This document shows positions 1-7,321 of a stretch of 12,263 bases of DNA, piece after piece. Each line of letters begins with the position of its first letter. Within the stretch, counting starts at the first letter, position 1. Position numbers and translations under genes: made by a program. The DNA comes from Psychrilyobacter sp. (lineage in GTDB: Bacteria; Fusobacteriota; Fusobacteriia; Fusobacteriales; Fusobacteriaceae): positions 1-12,263 of the forward strand of contig JAUXGP010000022.1 in NCBI GenBank assembly GCA_030621995.1, read 5' to 3'. The notes under the pieces were generated by a model. It did not search any database. It saw only the letters and a list, made by a program, of their open reading frames with translations, and was not told where the DNA came from.

Positions 1-256
1 CCAATATATCTCATTCTTTCGTATTCAAAATATGTTAATTAAATTAAAACAAATAAGAATTTGTTTTTATACTTAATTATTGTTTCTATTAAAAAAATAA
101 AATAATCGAGGACAAAACTTTAAAACCTCTGAAAACAAATCATTAAAAAATACTAAATAAAAGAATGCTCAAATAAATAAGTGAGAAAATCACTTCTTTC
201 CCTAACAATAAAAAACCTTGTAGTTAAGAACTACTATAGCAAAAAGGTTTGGCCAA
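1..256. other. AT-rich non-coding stretch with hairpins
   Basis: I find no supportable gene here. Three inverted repeats lie near the right end. AAGTGA (179-184) pairs with TCACTT (190-195). GTAGTT (220-225) pairs with AACTAC (229-234). AAACCTT (213-219) pairs with AAGGTTT (244-250) and encloses the previous hairpin. The cluster lies beyond the 3' end of the minus-strand cyclic-di-GMP gene, so it may be its distal 3' region, or the end of a transcript entering from the left. No known riboswitch consensus was recognised. Confidence 0.4.
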
Positions 257-285
257 AAAAAATCCTAATAAAATTAGGATTTTTT
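257..285 (-). terminator. Rho-independent terminator of the GGDEF-EAL gene
   Basis: A stem of AATCCTAAT (261-269) and ATTAGGATT (273-281) with an AAA loop is extended by flanking A/T runs on both sides. Read on the minus strand it ends in a run of T and directly abuts the TAG stop of the cyclic-di-GMP gene at 286-288. The symmetric A and T flanks mean it could also stop plus-strand transcription coming from the left. Confidence 0.8.
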
Positions 286-3012
286 CTATTTTAATAAATT
301 AAATGTATTTTTTTCTAAATATTCTTGAATTTTTTCTATAGATACAGGTTTACTAAAATAATATCCTTGTATTTGATCACATTTATAACTTTTTAAAAAA
401 TCAAATTGTTTTTTTGTTTCTACACCTTCCGCTACAACTTTAAAACCTAAATTATGTGCCATTGAAATTATTGTTTTAACTATTATTTTATCCTCTTCAT
501 TAGTTACAATTCCATCTATAAAATTTTTATCTATTTTCAATCTGTCTATAGGAAATTTTTTAAGATAGCTTAAAGATGAATAACCGGTCCCAAAATCATC
601 TATCGCTAATTTAATTTTTAAATCTTTTAATTTTAACATAGTTTCTATATTCTTTGATACATCATCCATTAGTGTAGATTCTGTTAACTCGAGTTCTATA
701 TGTTTCAAATCTATTTTTTCTTTATCTAAAACATCTTCAATCATTTTAGGTAAATTACTATGTTTTATCTGATATCCAGAAATATTAATAGATAGATAGA
801 TATTTGGATCTATCTCGATAATTTTTTTTACTTCCGAGAAAACTTTTTCCAAAATCCATCTTGTCATAGGAACTATAAGTCCACTCTCTTCTGCTATACC
901 TATAAATTCATTCGGGGAAACAATCCCAAATTGAGGATTTTTCCAACGAATAAGTGCTTCACAAGAAACAATTTTTTTTGTAACTGTATTTACTTGTGGT
1001 TGATACTCCAGGTAAAATTCTTCATTTTTTAATGCTTCTCTCATTTTATTTTCAAGATCAAGATTTTTCATAAATTTAGAATTCATATTTTCTGTATAAA
1101 ATTTATAAGTATTTCTTCCGGATTTTTTAGCAAAATACATTGCTGTATCCGCATTTTTGATAAGCTCGTTTAAAGATTCACCATCTAGAGGATAAAGGCT
1201 TATACCTATGCTAGTAGTGACGAAAAGATCTTTTCCATCAATATTAAAGGGAGATTCAAACACATTTAATATATTTGTTATCAGCGTATTTAAATCATCT
1301 ATAAAATCGAAAGATGGTTTCAGGATCACAAATTCATCGCCACCAAATCTTGCGATGATTTCATTTTTAAGTGTTATTTTTTTTAGAGATTTAGCAACTT
1401 TTATTAAAAGTTCATCACCTGAAGAATGTCCTAAAGTATCATTTATATTTTTAAATCTGTCTAAATCTAAAAACAGAAAAGCCATCCTTGTTTTATCTGC
1501 ATCAGCGTTTATAATTAAACTTTTTGCTCTGCTATTAAATAATTCTCTGTTTGAAAGGTCTGTTAATGAATCATAATGCGCTAGATGCTGAATTTGGTTT
1601 CTTATATGTTTTTGGTTTGAAAGATCTGAAAATATACCAATATGATAATCAATCTTTTTTTTATTATTTCGTATTGTTATTATATTCAACCATTCAGGGG
1701 AAATTTCACCATTTTTTTTCCTGTCCCATATTTCGCCCTGCCAACCCCCTTTGGACTTAATAGATTTCCACATTTCTTTATAGAAAAACGGCTTATGATG
1801 ATTTGAATTTAAAATTTTAGGATCATATCCAATTACATCTTTTTTTAAATATCCAGTATTTTTTAAAAATGAATTATTGACAGAAATAATTTTATTGTAT
1901 CTATTTGTAACTATTACACCTTCAGGTGTATTTTCTAAAATTTGAGCAAATAACTTTAATTTTTTTTCAGATTCTGCAGATTTTTCCATTAAATCTCCTA
2001 TTTTATTAGTATATTTAATTTTTTTATAGACACGCCTACTCCATATTACAGTTATTATGTTTAAAAAAACAAAAATTGTCCAATCCCATTTTATAAATTT
2101 ATTTAAGAAAAATGATTTTCCAGGTATAAATCTAATTTTCCAATTTCGATTTGTAAAATCTATAGAATCTTCAAAATAGAGATCTGAAAATTGATATAAC
2201 TTTAATTTTTTAGAATAATCTTTAGTCGTATAAATTTCGGTGTTTTTATCTTCTGCGGCATCATAGATCTGAAAATCTAAGTTATTTTTTATTAATAGAT
2301 CTAAAGAAGAATTTATAAGATCGTCGATTTTAAAAATTCCTGCAATAAAACCTAATATATCACCTTTAGAACTAAATCCTTTTTTATATATAGGGTTTAA
2401 AATAAAAAATACATTTTTTTCTTCTTTTCCTTGAACTAATTTAATTTTTGATGTTCCTATTATTTCCCCAATTTTTAATGAATTTAAAATTGCTTCCGCT
2501 CTATTTTTATTAGAATATAAATCCAATCCCAAAATACCTTCATTTCCTCTGAGAGGTTCAATGTAATATACAGGATAATATTGAAAGGATTTTTCTCTTT
2601 TTTGGATTTCACCGGAATTTCCTATCTCAGTAAATTTAAAATTTTTATACCCTTCTTTTCGAGCTAATCTTTCATATCTATTCCTTTCATCACTTTTGAC
2701 TAAAGGTACCCACAAAAGAGCCTGAACCTTTTTATTGTCTTCTAAAAAAAAATTTGTAAAAGTTTTAAATCCTTCTCTATCTACACTTTTAGAAGATAAA
2801 AATAATTGTTTTACTGTATTTAAGATAGTTATTTTTTTAATTAATTCTGAATTTAAAATAGTTAAATAATTCTCTCTTTCTTCTTTAAACTTATACTGAG
2901 CAAATTTATTTTCTAAAATTCTAACTTCATAAAACATTAAACAGGATAGTAAAAATCCAATAAAAAGAATAAAATAAGAAGGAATATAACTTTTATTAGT
3001 ATTTGGTCCCAT
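286..3012 (-). CDS. Membrane-anchored CHASE-PAS-GGDEF-EAL cyclic-di-GMP signalling protein
   Basis: This 908-residue protein would make and/or degrade the second messenger cyclic-di-GMP in response to an external signal. A membrane segment lies near residues 11-29, followed by an extracytoplasmic region of about 270 residues resembling a CHASE sensor. A second membrane segment lies near 309-325. A PAS domain spans about 353-465, GGDEF about 475-640 and EAL about 650-900. The GGDEF motif is intact (RFGGDEF, 555-561). The EAL domain keeps EAL at 685-687, N743, ELTE at 775-778, DDFGTG at 805-810, K829 and E862, so both activities look possible. The RxxD feedback-inhibition site expected just before GGDEF reads LKNE, so product inhibition may be lost. 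An AGGGAGG ribosome site (revcomp, around 3018-3024) lies 5 nt before the ATG. A TATAAT-like -10 at 3100-3105 (minus) is possible but has a weak -35. The gene is transcribed alone and its substrate signal is unknown. Confidence 0.93.
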   Translation of the reverse strand: MGPNTNKSYIPSYFILFIGFLLSCLMFYEVRILENKFAQYKFKEERENYLTILNSELIKKITILNTVKQLFLSSKSVDREGFKTFTNFFLEDNKKVQALLWVPLVKSDERNRYERLARKEGYKNFKFTEIGNSGEIQKREKSFQYYPVYYIEPLRGNEGILGLDLYSNKNRAEAILNSLKIGEIIGTSKIKLVQGKEEKNVFFILNPIYKKGFSSKGDILGFIAGIFKIDDLINSSLDLLIKNNLDFQIYDAAEDKNTEIYTTKDYSKKLKLYQFSDLYFEDSIDFTNRNWKIRFIPGKSFFLNKFIKWDWTIFVFLNIITVIWSRRVYKKIKYTNKIGDLMEKSAESEKKLKLFAQILENTPEGVIVTNRYNKIISVNNSFLKNTGYLKKDVIGYDPKILNSNHHKPFFYKEMWKSIKSKGGWQGEIWDRKKNGEISPEWLNIITIRNNKKKIDYHIGIFSDLSNQKHIRNQIQHLAHYDSLTDLSNRELFNSRAKSLIINADADKTRMAFLFLDLDRFKNINDTLGHSSGDELLIKVAKSLKKITLKNEIIARFGGDEFVILKPSFDFIDDLNTLITNILNVFESPFNIDGKDLFVTTSIGISLYPLDGESLNELIKNADTAMYFAKKSGRNTYKFYTENMNSKFMKNLDLENKMREALKNEEFYLEYQPQVNTVTKKIVSCEALIRWKNPQFGIVSPNEFIGIAEESGLIVPMTRWILEKVFSEVKKIIEIDPNIYLSINISGYQIKHSNLPKMIEDVLDKEKIDLKHIELELTESTLMDDVSKNIETMLKLKDLKIKLAIDDFGTGYSSLSYLKKFPIDRLKIDKNFIDGIVTNEEDKIIVKTIISMAHNLGFKVVAEGVETKKQFDFLKSYKCDQIQGYYFSKPVSIEKIQEYLEKNTFNLLK

Positions 3013-3382
3013 AACAACCTCCCTAAATTTTAGTTAATTGATCCGTCTCGGTAATCAACTTAATTTTTTCAAGCTCATTTTATCATCTGCCTCTCTTTAA
3101 TTATAGATAAATAACATATTATTTCCTTTAAAACATTTTTAAAATTAAATGTTTTGGGACTTTTAAAAAATCATCCCTCCTACACCTTCAATTGTATCTC
3201 CTGACTTTTTTGAAAAAACAACACATTTCTGATTTAAATTGACAGTTCAGGAATAAATAAAACATTTTAACTGTACATCCTAGAGGCGGTAAGATATCTA
3301 AAAAATATGTGTTGATTTAATTGAAGGAAATAAAGAGGAAGGGTGTATATAAAATATGAGAGAGAGTCGTGGAGGATAAAAT
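3013..3382. other. Divergent intergenic region between the c-di-GMP gene and the DUF1540 gene
   Basis: No gene is seen. On the minus-strand leader, TTGAT/ATCAA (3038-3042 and 3054-3058) enclose CCG/CGG with a 3-nt loop, forming a small hairpin about 25 nt before the c-di-GMP gene start. An AT-only inverted repeat, AAAACATTT with AAATGTTTT, lies at 3130-3155 and has no T tract. A TTGACA at 3239-3244 has only a poor -10 partner, so the promoter of the DUF1540 gene is not resolved. Confidence 0.4.
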
Positions 3383-3664
3383 ATGGATATTACAAAGATA
3401 TTTGACTGCAATGCTGAAAGTTGTGTATATAATAAAAATAAACAATGCCATACCCCTGCTATAAATATAGGAGACAAGACAGCCTGTTGCGATACATTTA
3501 TGGCTGGCTCTCAGAAGGCTGGATTCAATGATATTTCCGGTGGAGTAGGTTCATGTAAGGTAGATTCATGTTCTTTTAACAGTTCTTTGGAATGCACTGC
3601 ATCCGGGATCCACATGTCGGTTGTAGGGAATGAGGTAGACTGCCAAACTTATCGAAAAAAATAA
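3383..3664 (+). CDS. Small cysteine-rich protein with two DUF1540 repeats
   Basis: This 93-residue protein contains two copies of a short cysteine module of the DUF1540 type. Repeat 1 has C9, C14, C22 and C35/C36. Repeat 2 has C58, C63, C71 and C87. Both share CX4C-X7-C spacing and a C-x-T-(F/Y) ending. The spacing suggests metal binding (zinc or iron), but this family has no established function. GGAGG (3371-3375) sits 7 nt before the ATG, and a strong terminator follows at once, so it is probably monocistronic. There is no signal peptide or membrane segment, so it is likely cytoplasmic. The family match is by pattern recognition only. Confidence 0.85.
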   Translation: MDITKIFDCNAESCVYNKNKQCHTPAINIGDKTACCDTFMAGSQKAGFNDISGGVGSCKVDSCSFNSSLECTASGIHMSVVGNEVDCQTYRKK

Positions 3665-3683
3665 TGTAACTCTCTCTCCCTTA

Positions 3684-3706
3684 GCTGCCTCTGAGGCGGC
3701 TTTTTT
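3684..3706 (+). terminator. Rho-independent terminator after the DUF1540 gene
   Basis: GCTGCC (3684-3689) and GGCGGC (3695-3700) form a GC-rich stem with one G-U pair and a 5-nt loop. Six T residues follow at 3701-3706. It lies 20 nt after the stop codon. Confidence 0.92.
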
Positions 3707-3758
3707 AATAAAAACTTATAAGAATATATCGAAGTAAAACAAAAGGAGGATGATAGAT

Positions 3759-4034
3759 TTGAGACTAATCGATGAAATCAAAAAAATATTGGAGGGTGCC
3801 GGCTATGAGTTTTTGGAGCCGGGGTCAAAAAAAGCCCTGGAACATCCCAAGGAGATCAGGATTCGTTTTGACGGGGATGAAACTGTTGAGTTGGAGCCTC
3901 ATATATTCGAGGCAAACGACATAAGAAAATACCTTAAGGGATTTAAGATTATAGAGCATGATCCAGATGTCATCGATATAAAGACCGGGGAACCTCACAA
4001 ATCATACTATTCAATGATTATAGGAAGAAAGTAA
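3759..4034 (+). CDS. Hypothetical small acidic protein, probable TTG start
   Basis: I do not recognise this protein of about 91 residues. It is predicted soluble: an N-terminal helix (RLIDEIKKILEGAGYEFLE) is followed by strand-like segments rich in charged residues (EIRIRFDGDETVELEPH) and a DPDVIDIKTGEPHKSYY segment. There are no cysteines, signal peptide or membrane helix. An ATG at 3750 would lengthen it by three residues, but AGGAGG (3744-3749) touches that ATG directly. The same ribosome site lies 9 nt before the in-frame TTG at 3759, which is therefore the better start. It sits between a terminator and the PPC-domain gene, 95 nt upstream of the latter, and may share its transcript. Confidence 0.75.
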   Translation: MRLIDEIKKILEGAGYEFLEPGSKKALEHPKEIRIRFDGDETVELEPHIFEANDIRKYLKGFKIIEHDPDVIDIKTGEPHKSYYSMIIGRK

Positions 4035-4129
4035 TGAATAAAGATCGCCGGCTGAATAAATTTTTAAGCTTGTAAATTTTTCTTAAATATAGTAGCATTA
4101 AGTTTAAAATGTATTAAAAAGGAGATGAA

Positions 4130-4531
4130 ATGAAGATATATGCTGTTAGATTGACTGAGGGTATGGATTTAAAAGTTGAAATAGAAAGAATAGTTAAGGC
4201 AGAACAAATAAAAGCAGGAGTTATCCTTTCCTCTGTAGGCTGTGTATCAAAGGCCAGGTTTAGAGTAGCTGATGGTATAAGTATTAAAGAGATTAAAGAG
4301 AACCTGGAGATCCTTTCATTGAATGGAACCATCTCTCCCAAAGGTGTTCATATGCACATAAGCTGTAGTGATTCAGATGGGATTAGTTTTGGCGGGCATC
4401 TTGTAGAGGGGAATATAGTCAATACAACATGTGAGCTGGTCATAGAAATTTTAGAAGATTATAAGTTCTATAGGAAGATGGATTTAAATACAGGTTATGA
4501 GGAATTGATCATCGAAAAAAATCAGGCATAA
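4130..4531 (+). CDS. PPC-domain (DUF296) protein, putative metal-binding
   Basis: This 133-residue protein spans essentially one PPC/DUF296 domain, the fold also found in plant AT-hook proteins and in stand-alone bacterial and archaeal trimers. Visible hallmarks are an opening RLTEGMDL, the mid-domain ILSLNGTIS (61-69), HMHIS with H74 and H76, GGHL with H90, and a closing D-x-NTGYEEL. The three histidines could form a metal site, as in structures of single-domain homologues. There is no AT-hook or DNA-binding extension, so a role as a transcription factor is not supported. AGGAGA around 4120-4125 precedes the ATG. Its stop codon is immediately followed by the promoter of the adenine-riboswitch unit. 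The biochemical function of free-standing bacterial members is generally unknown. Confidence 0.87.
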   Translation: MKIYAVRLTEGMDLKVEIERIVKAEQIKAGVILSSVGCVSKARFRVADGISIKEIKENLEILSLNGTISPKGVHMHISCSDSDGISFGGHLVEGNIVNTTCELVIEILEDYKFYRKMDLNTGYEELIIEKNQA

Positions 4532-4560
4532 TTGACATAAAGTAAAATAACTGTTAAAAT
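4532..4560 (+). promoter_or_regulatory. Sigma-70-type promoter of the riboswitch-deaminase unit
   Basis: TTGACA (4532-4537) is a perfect -35. A 17-nt spacer leads to TAAAAT (4555-4560). Transcription should begin near 4567, about 12 nt before the aptamer. The -35 begins directly after the stop codon of the PPC-domain gene. Confidence 0.85.
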
Positions 4561-4578
4561 GTTATAAATAATTTAATG

Positions 4579-4641
4579 TCGTATAACTCCAATAATATGG
4601 TTTGGAGGTTTCTACCAGGTACCTATAATTCCTGATTACGA
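4579..4641 (+). ncRNA. Purine riboswitch aptamer, adenine-specific type
   Basis: The class is recognised from its conserved core. P1 is TCGTA (4579-4583) with TACGA (4637-4641). P2 is CTCCAA with TTGGAG, its loop carrying TATGG. The junction is TTTCTACC. P3 is CAGG with CCTG, its loop carrying ACCTATAA for the loop-loop contact with the GG of L2. The specificity position (nucleotide 74 in the B. subtilis xpt numbering) falls in GATTACG and is T4636. U at this site pairs with adenine, whereas guanine riboswitches have C. It lies upstream of an adenosine-deaminase-family gene, as in the known add riboswitch of Vibrio vulnificus. Confidence 0.95.
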
Positions 4642-4687
4642 AGAGGGTCTGTTTATACAGCTTTCTTTGTAATAGGAATTTTTTTAT
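4627..4687 (+). terminator. Riboswitch-controlled transcription terminator (expression platform)
   Basis: AATTCCT (4627-4633) pairs with AGGAATT (4674-4680) and ATTAC (4635-4639) with GTAAT (4669-4673). The stem continues through 4640-4651 with 4658-4668, with two or three G-U pairs and single-base bulges, to a TTTATA loop. A T run follows (4679-4685). Its 5' arm consists of the 3' strands of aptamer P3 and P1, so the aptamer and terminator cannot both form. Adenine binding should therefore allow read-through (an ON switch). Confidence 0.88.
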
Positions 4688-4733
4688 TGCTCAGAAATCT
4701 ATAGATCGGATCGAAATAACAGGAGGAATAAGA

Positions 4734-5729
4734 ATGAATTATAACAAGATGCCAAAAATAGATCTGCACTGCCATTTAGATGGAAGTTTAAGAGCAGAAA
4801 CAGTTTTGGATATAATAAAAAAAGACAGGCTGGAATTAACTCAAAGTTTGGAAGATATCAGAGAGCAGCTGACTGCCCCTTTAAGCTGCAGTTCACTGGA
4901 TGAATATCTTAGATGTTTTGACCTGCCGATAGCTGTGATGCAGACTAAAAAAAATTTAGAGAGGGTATCTTTTGAGCTTATGGAAGATGCTGCCATGGAA
5001 AATATAAAATATATAGAGATAAGATTTGCTCCTCAGCAGCATACTAAACAGGGCTTGACTACAGTGGAGATAATCCAGAGTGTCCTGTGCGGGATGAGAA
5101 GAGCAGAGAAAAAATATGATATAAAAGGGAACTATATCTTATCCTGTATGAGACATCTCTCAGCTGAATCAGCTATGAAAATAGTCGAGGAGGGAAAGCA
5201 GTTCATAGGGCAAGGAGTTGTTGCAGTGGATCTTTGCGGTGGAGAAGTGGCAGGATTTTGTCATAAATTTATTCAGCCCATGAAAAAAGCCAGGGAATAC
5301 GGATATAGGATAACCATCCATGCAGGAGAAACAGGTATAGGCGAAAATGTTACCGATGCAATTGAATTGTTAGGAGCGGAAAGGATTGGACACGGGGTAT
5401 TTATAACTAACAACAGAGAAGCTTATAATTTGGTAAAGGAGAGAAAGATCCCTTTAGAAATCTGTCCTACAAGCAATGTACAGACCAAGGCTGTAAAAAA
5501 TTATGGGGAACATCCAATATATGATTTCTATAATGACGAAATTATGATAACATTAAATACAGACAACAGAACTGTTTCAGACACCACCATGACCAAGGAA
5601 TGTGTCCAAATAGACAGAGCTTTTGATCTGAAAAAAGGAGAATATACAGATATATATTTAAACAGTGTCGAAGCAGCTTTTATTTCAGAGGATGAAAAAC
5701 AAAAATTAAGGGAAAAAATAAAAAATTGA
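4734..5729 (+). CDS. add: Adenosine deaminase family protein (adenosine or adenine deaminase)
   Basis: This 331-residue zinc amidohydrolase would deaminate adenosine to inosine (or adenine to hypoxanthine) in purine salvage, in the cytoplasm. It carries all family metal and catalytic residues: H12 and H14 in HCHLDGSL, H196 and the proton-transferring E199 in HAGE, H220 in GHG, and D277 in LNTDN. The length is normal for the family. The residue after D277 is Asn rather than the Asp of the mammalian enzyme; TDN variants occur in other bacterial members. AGGAGG (4721-4726) lies 7 nt before the ATG. The gene sits directly behind an adenine riboswitch with a conditional terminator, so expression should rise with adenine. 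That ligand leaves open whether free adenine is a true substrate. The hydrolase gene 54 nt downstream is probably co-transcribed. Confidence 0.92.
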   Translation: MNYNKMPKIDLHCHLDGSLRAETVLDIIKKDRLELTQSLEDIREQLTAPLSCSSLDEYLRCFDLPIAVMQTKKNLERVSFELMEDAAMENIKYIEIRFAPQQHTKQGLTTVEIIQSVLCGMRRAEKKYDIKGNYILSCMRHLSAESAMKIVEEGKQFIGQGVVAVDLCGGEVAGFCHKFIQPMKKAREYGYRITIHAGETGIGENVTDAIELLGAERIGHGVFITNNREAYNLVKERKIPLEICPTSNVQTKAVKNYGEHPIYDFYNDEIMITLNTDNRTVSDTTMTKECVQIDRAFDLKKGEYTDIYLNSVEAAFISEDEKQKLREKIKN

Positions 5730-5783
5730 CACAGATTGTACTTTAAAGTCTACGTCTAATAATTTAAAATTAGGAGATTTTTT

Positions 5784-6410
5784 ATGAAAATAGAAAAAAT
5801 TACTTGCGGGATAATTGAAAACAATAACTATATTTTGATAAAGGGCAACGACTGTTTAATCGTGGATTTAAGCGACTTTGACAGTATAGATAAGTATATA
5901 GAAAGATTCCAGTTAAATGTATTGGGGATCTTGTTGACCCACACCCACTGGGATCACCTGCTGGGAGTAGAAAAATTTGTAGAAAAATATCATACTCCTG
6001 TTTACCTCAGTTCCAGCCGGCCTAATTATATAATGGATGCAAACTTTGATTATACTATAAAAAAATATGGAATAAAAACAAGGTTTGATATAGATAAGAT
6101 CGATATAAAATATCTAGATGAGGGTAAGCAAAATATAGAAGATTTTGAATTTTTTGTAATAGATACCCCGGGCCATACCACCTGCTCCATTATCTATTAT
6201 TTTATGGCAGAGAAAGTGATGTTTACAGGAGATTTTTTGTTCAAAAAAACTATAGGTATCACCAATACACAACTGAGCAATAAGGAACAGATGAAGGAAA
6301 GTCTGAAAAAAATCAAAACATACCCCAATGATATCACCATCTATCCGGGACATGGAGAGAATACAAATCTAAAATATGAAAAAATTCATAACAGATACCT
6401 GAATAGATAG
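5784..6410 (+). CDS. Metallo-beta-lactamase-fold hydrolase (glyoxalase II-like)
   Basis: This 208-residue protein has a single metallo-beta-lactamase domain with a complete binuclear metal site: H53, H55, D57 and H58 in HTHWDH, H131 in PGHT, D150 in TGDFLF, and H190 in YPGHGE. This pattern fits the small glyoxalase II-like group, which hydrolyses thioesters or related substrates. The C-terminal substrate-binding helices of true glyoxalase II are missing, so hydroxyacylglutathione hydrolase activity cannot be assumed. It has no signal peptide and should be cytoplasmic. AGGAGA precedes the ATG by a normal spacing. It follows the deaminase by 54 nt with no terminator or convincing promoter between, so it probably shares the adenine-controlled transcript. 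It ends at a strong symmetric terminator. Confidence 0.9.
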   Translation: MKIEKITCGIIENNNYILIKGNDCLIVDLSDFDSIDKYIERFQLNVLGILLTHTHWDHLLGVEKFVEKYHTPVYLSSSRPNYIMDANFDYTIKKYGIKTRFDIDKIDIKYLDEGKQNIEDFEFFVIDTPGHTTCSIIYYFMAEKVMFTGDFLFKKTIGITNTQLSNKEQMKESLKKIKTYPNDITIYPGHGENTNLKYEKIHNRYLNR

Positions 6411-6433
6411 ACATATTTATTTCTATAACCAGG

Positions 6434-6474
6434 AATTAAAAGAGGGATAGTTTAAAACTATCCCTCTTTTAATT
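6434..6474. terminator. Bidirectional terminator between convergent hydrolase and TetR genes
   Basis: Two perfect 20-nt arms (6434-6453 and 6455-6474) flank a single central A. The core is GAGGGATAG pairing with CTATCCCTC. The left flank is A-rich and the right flank T-rich, so a T run follows the hairpin on both strands. The TetR stop codon overlaps its right edge at 6474-6476. It serves both converging transcripts. Confidence 0.93.
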
Positions 6475-7160
6475 TACTTTAATAATCTACACTCCTCCAA
6501 GACAAATAACTTATAGCAGTTTTTTATGTATTTGATAGCTCTATTACATAAAACTTTACGCCTATGAAAGTTTTCAGCTTTTGTAGCCTCCTCAAGCAGT
6601 CCCTTATAGATAAGCACCTGCATATCATTGACAGTGGTTACATTGCTGGGAGAAATCAACTTTTCACGAGCTATCTCTACCAAAAGGATTTTATTTCTCT
6701 CATAGATATCTAGTTTTAAGATCATACGATGAAACTTAGCAAAGGAGGTCGTTATCTCCTCTGGATAGATCTTATAAAATTCCTTTATCTCATAGTAGTT
6801 TTCAAAATCCTTCCTATTGAAATCTATATTAGAAAAAAATATAGATTTATAGATCTCCGGTTTTTCAAAGGAGCACTTACAAAAAAATTCCCAAATAAGA
6901 ATAGCTTCCTCCAAGGGGTCTGCAGCCTCTGCAGTATAGGTATCTAACCCGGTTATATACTCCTTTAAAAACTTTATAGAAGCTAAAAGGATTAAATGAT
7001 CTAAATTTTTAAAATATGTATAAAGGGTTGCACTGTTGTAGCCAGTGATCTTGGCAACCTTTCTTATGCTGACTTCTTCTAAGCCTTCCTCTTGAATAAT
7101 GGTCATGGTAGCATCTATAAAAAGTCTTTTGACACTTAATTTTCGTTCTTGTCTGGTCAT
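6474..7160 (-). CDS. TetR/AcrR-family transcriptional regulator
   Basis: This 228-residue protein has the N-terminal helix-turn-helix of the TetR family: a first helix around residues 9-25, then SIRKVAKITGYNSATLYTYF (31-50) as the HTH. The rest is a helical ligand-binding and dimerisation region with no family-specific features I can name. TetR proteins usually bind palindromes and release DNA when a small ligand binds. An AGGAGAG ribosome site (7166-7172, minus) sits 5 nt before the ATG. The gene diverges from the betaine-reductase genes across a 552-bp gap with several palindromes, so it may regulate itself, grdIH, or both. The link to grd genes is positional only. Confidence 0.9.
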   Translation of the reverse strand: MTRQERKLSVKRLFIDATMTIIQEEGLEEVSIRKVAKITGYNSATLYTYFKNLDHLILLASIKFLKEYITGLDTYTAEAADPLEEAILIWEFFCKCSFEKPEIYKSIFFSNIDFNRKDFENYYEIKEFYKIYPEEITTSFAKFHRMILKLDIYERNKILLVEIAREKLISPSNVTTVNDMQVLIYKGLLEEATKAENFHRRKVLCNRAIKYIKNCYKLFVLEECRLLK

Positions 7161-7301
7161 CTTCTCTCTCCTGTAAAATTAATCTAGTTATTATTAAGTA
7201 TATAATAAAAATTCCAAAATAAAAACAATTTTTATGAATTATTTTATTTTAAACCATCCCTCTCCTCCTATCCTTTCCTTTTTGATCTACCGATAGACAA
7301 T

Positions 7302-7321
7302 ATTTTTACAGCTGTAAAAAT
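7302..7321. promoter_or_regulatory. Perfect 20-bp palindrome, candidate operator
   Basis: ATTTTTACAGCTGTAAAAAT is fully self-complementary. It lies 141 bp upstream of the TetR start and about 255 bp upstream of the grd -35. Its size and symmetry suit a dimeric regulator such as the adjacent TetR protein. Binding is inferred; the flanking AT-rich DNA has other, weaker inverted repeats. Confidence 0.5.

Noticed and set aside
1..14. ATG on the minus strand at 12-14 as a gene leaving the window
   Set aside because: Only four codons are visible and no ribosome binding site precedes it.
241..252. 12-mer AAAAAGGTTTGG shared with 7480-7491
   Set aside because: It is short and low in complexity; two copies in AT-rich DNA can occur by chance and their surroundings differ.
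200..256. c-di-GMP or other known riboswitch near the c-di-GMP gene
   Set aside because: The hairpins lack any conserved core I know, and they lie at the 3' side of that gene rather than in a leader.
3130..3155. AT-only hairpin AAAACATTT/AAATGTTTT as a terminator
   Set aside because: It has no GC pairs beyond one, no T run on either strand, and no gene end nearby that needs it.
5726..5754. TTGACA at the deaminase stop codon as a promoter for the hydrolase gene
   Set aside because: The -10 position at the correct spacing reads TCTACG, which is too far from consensus.
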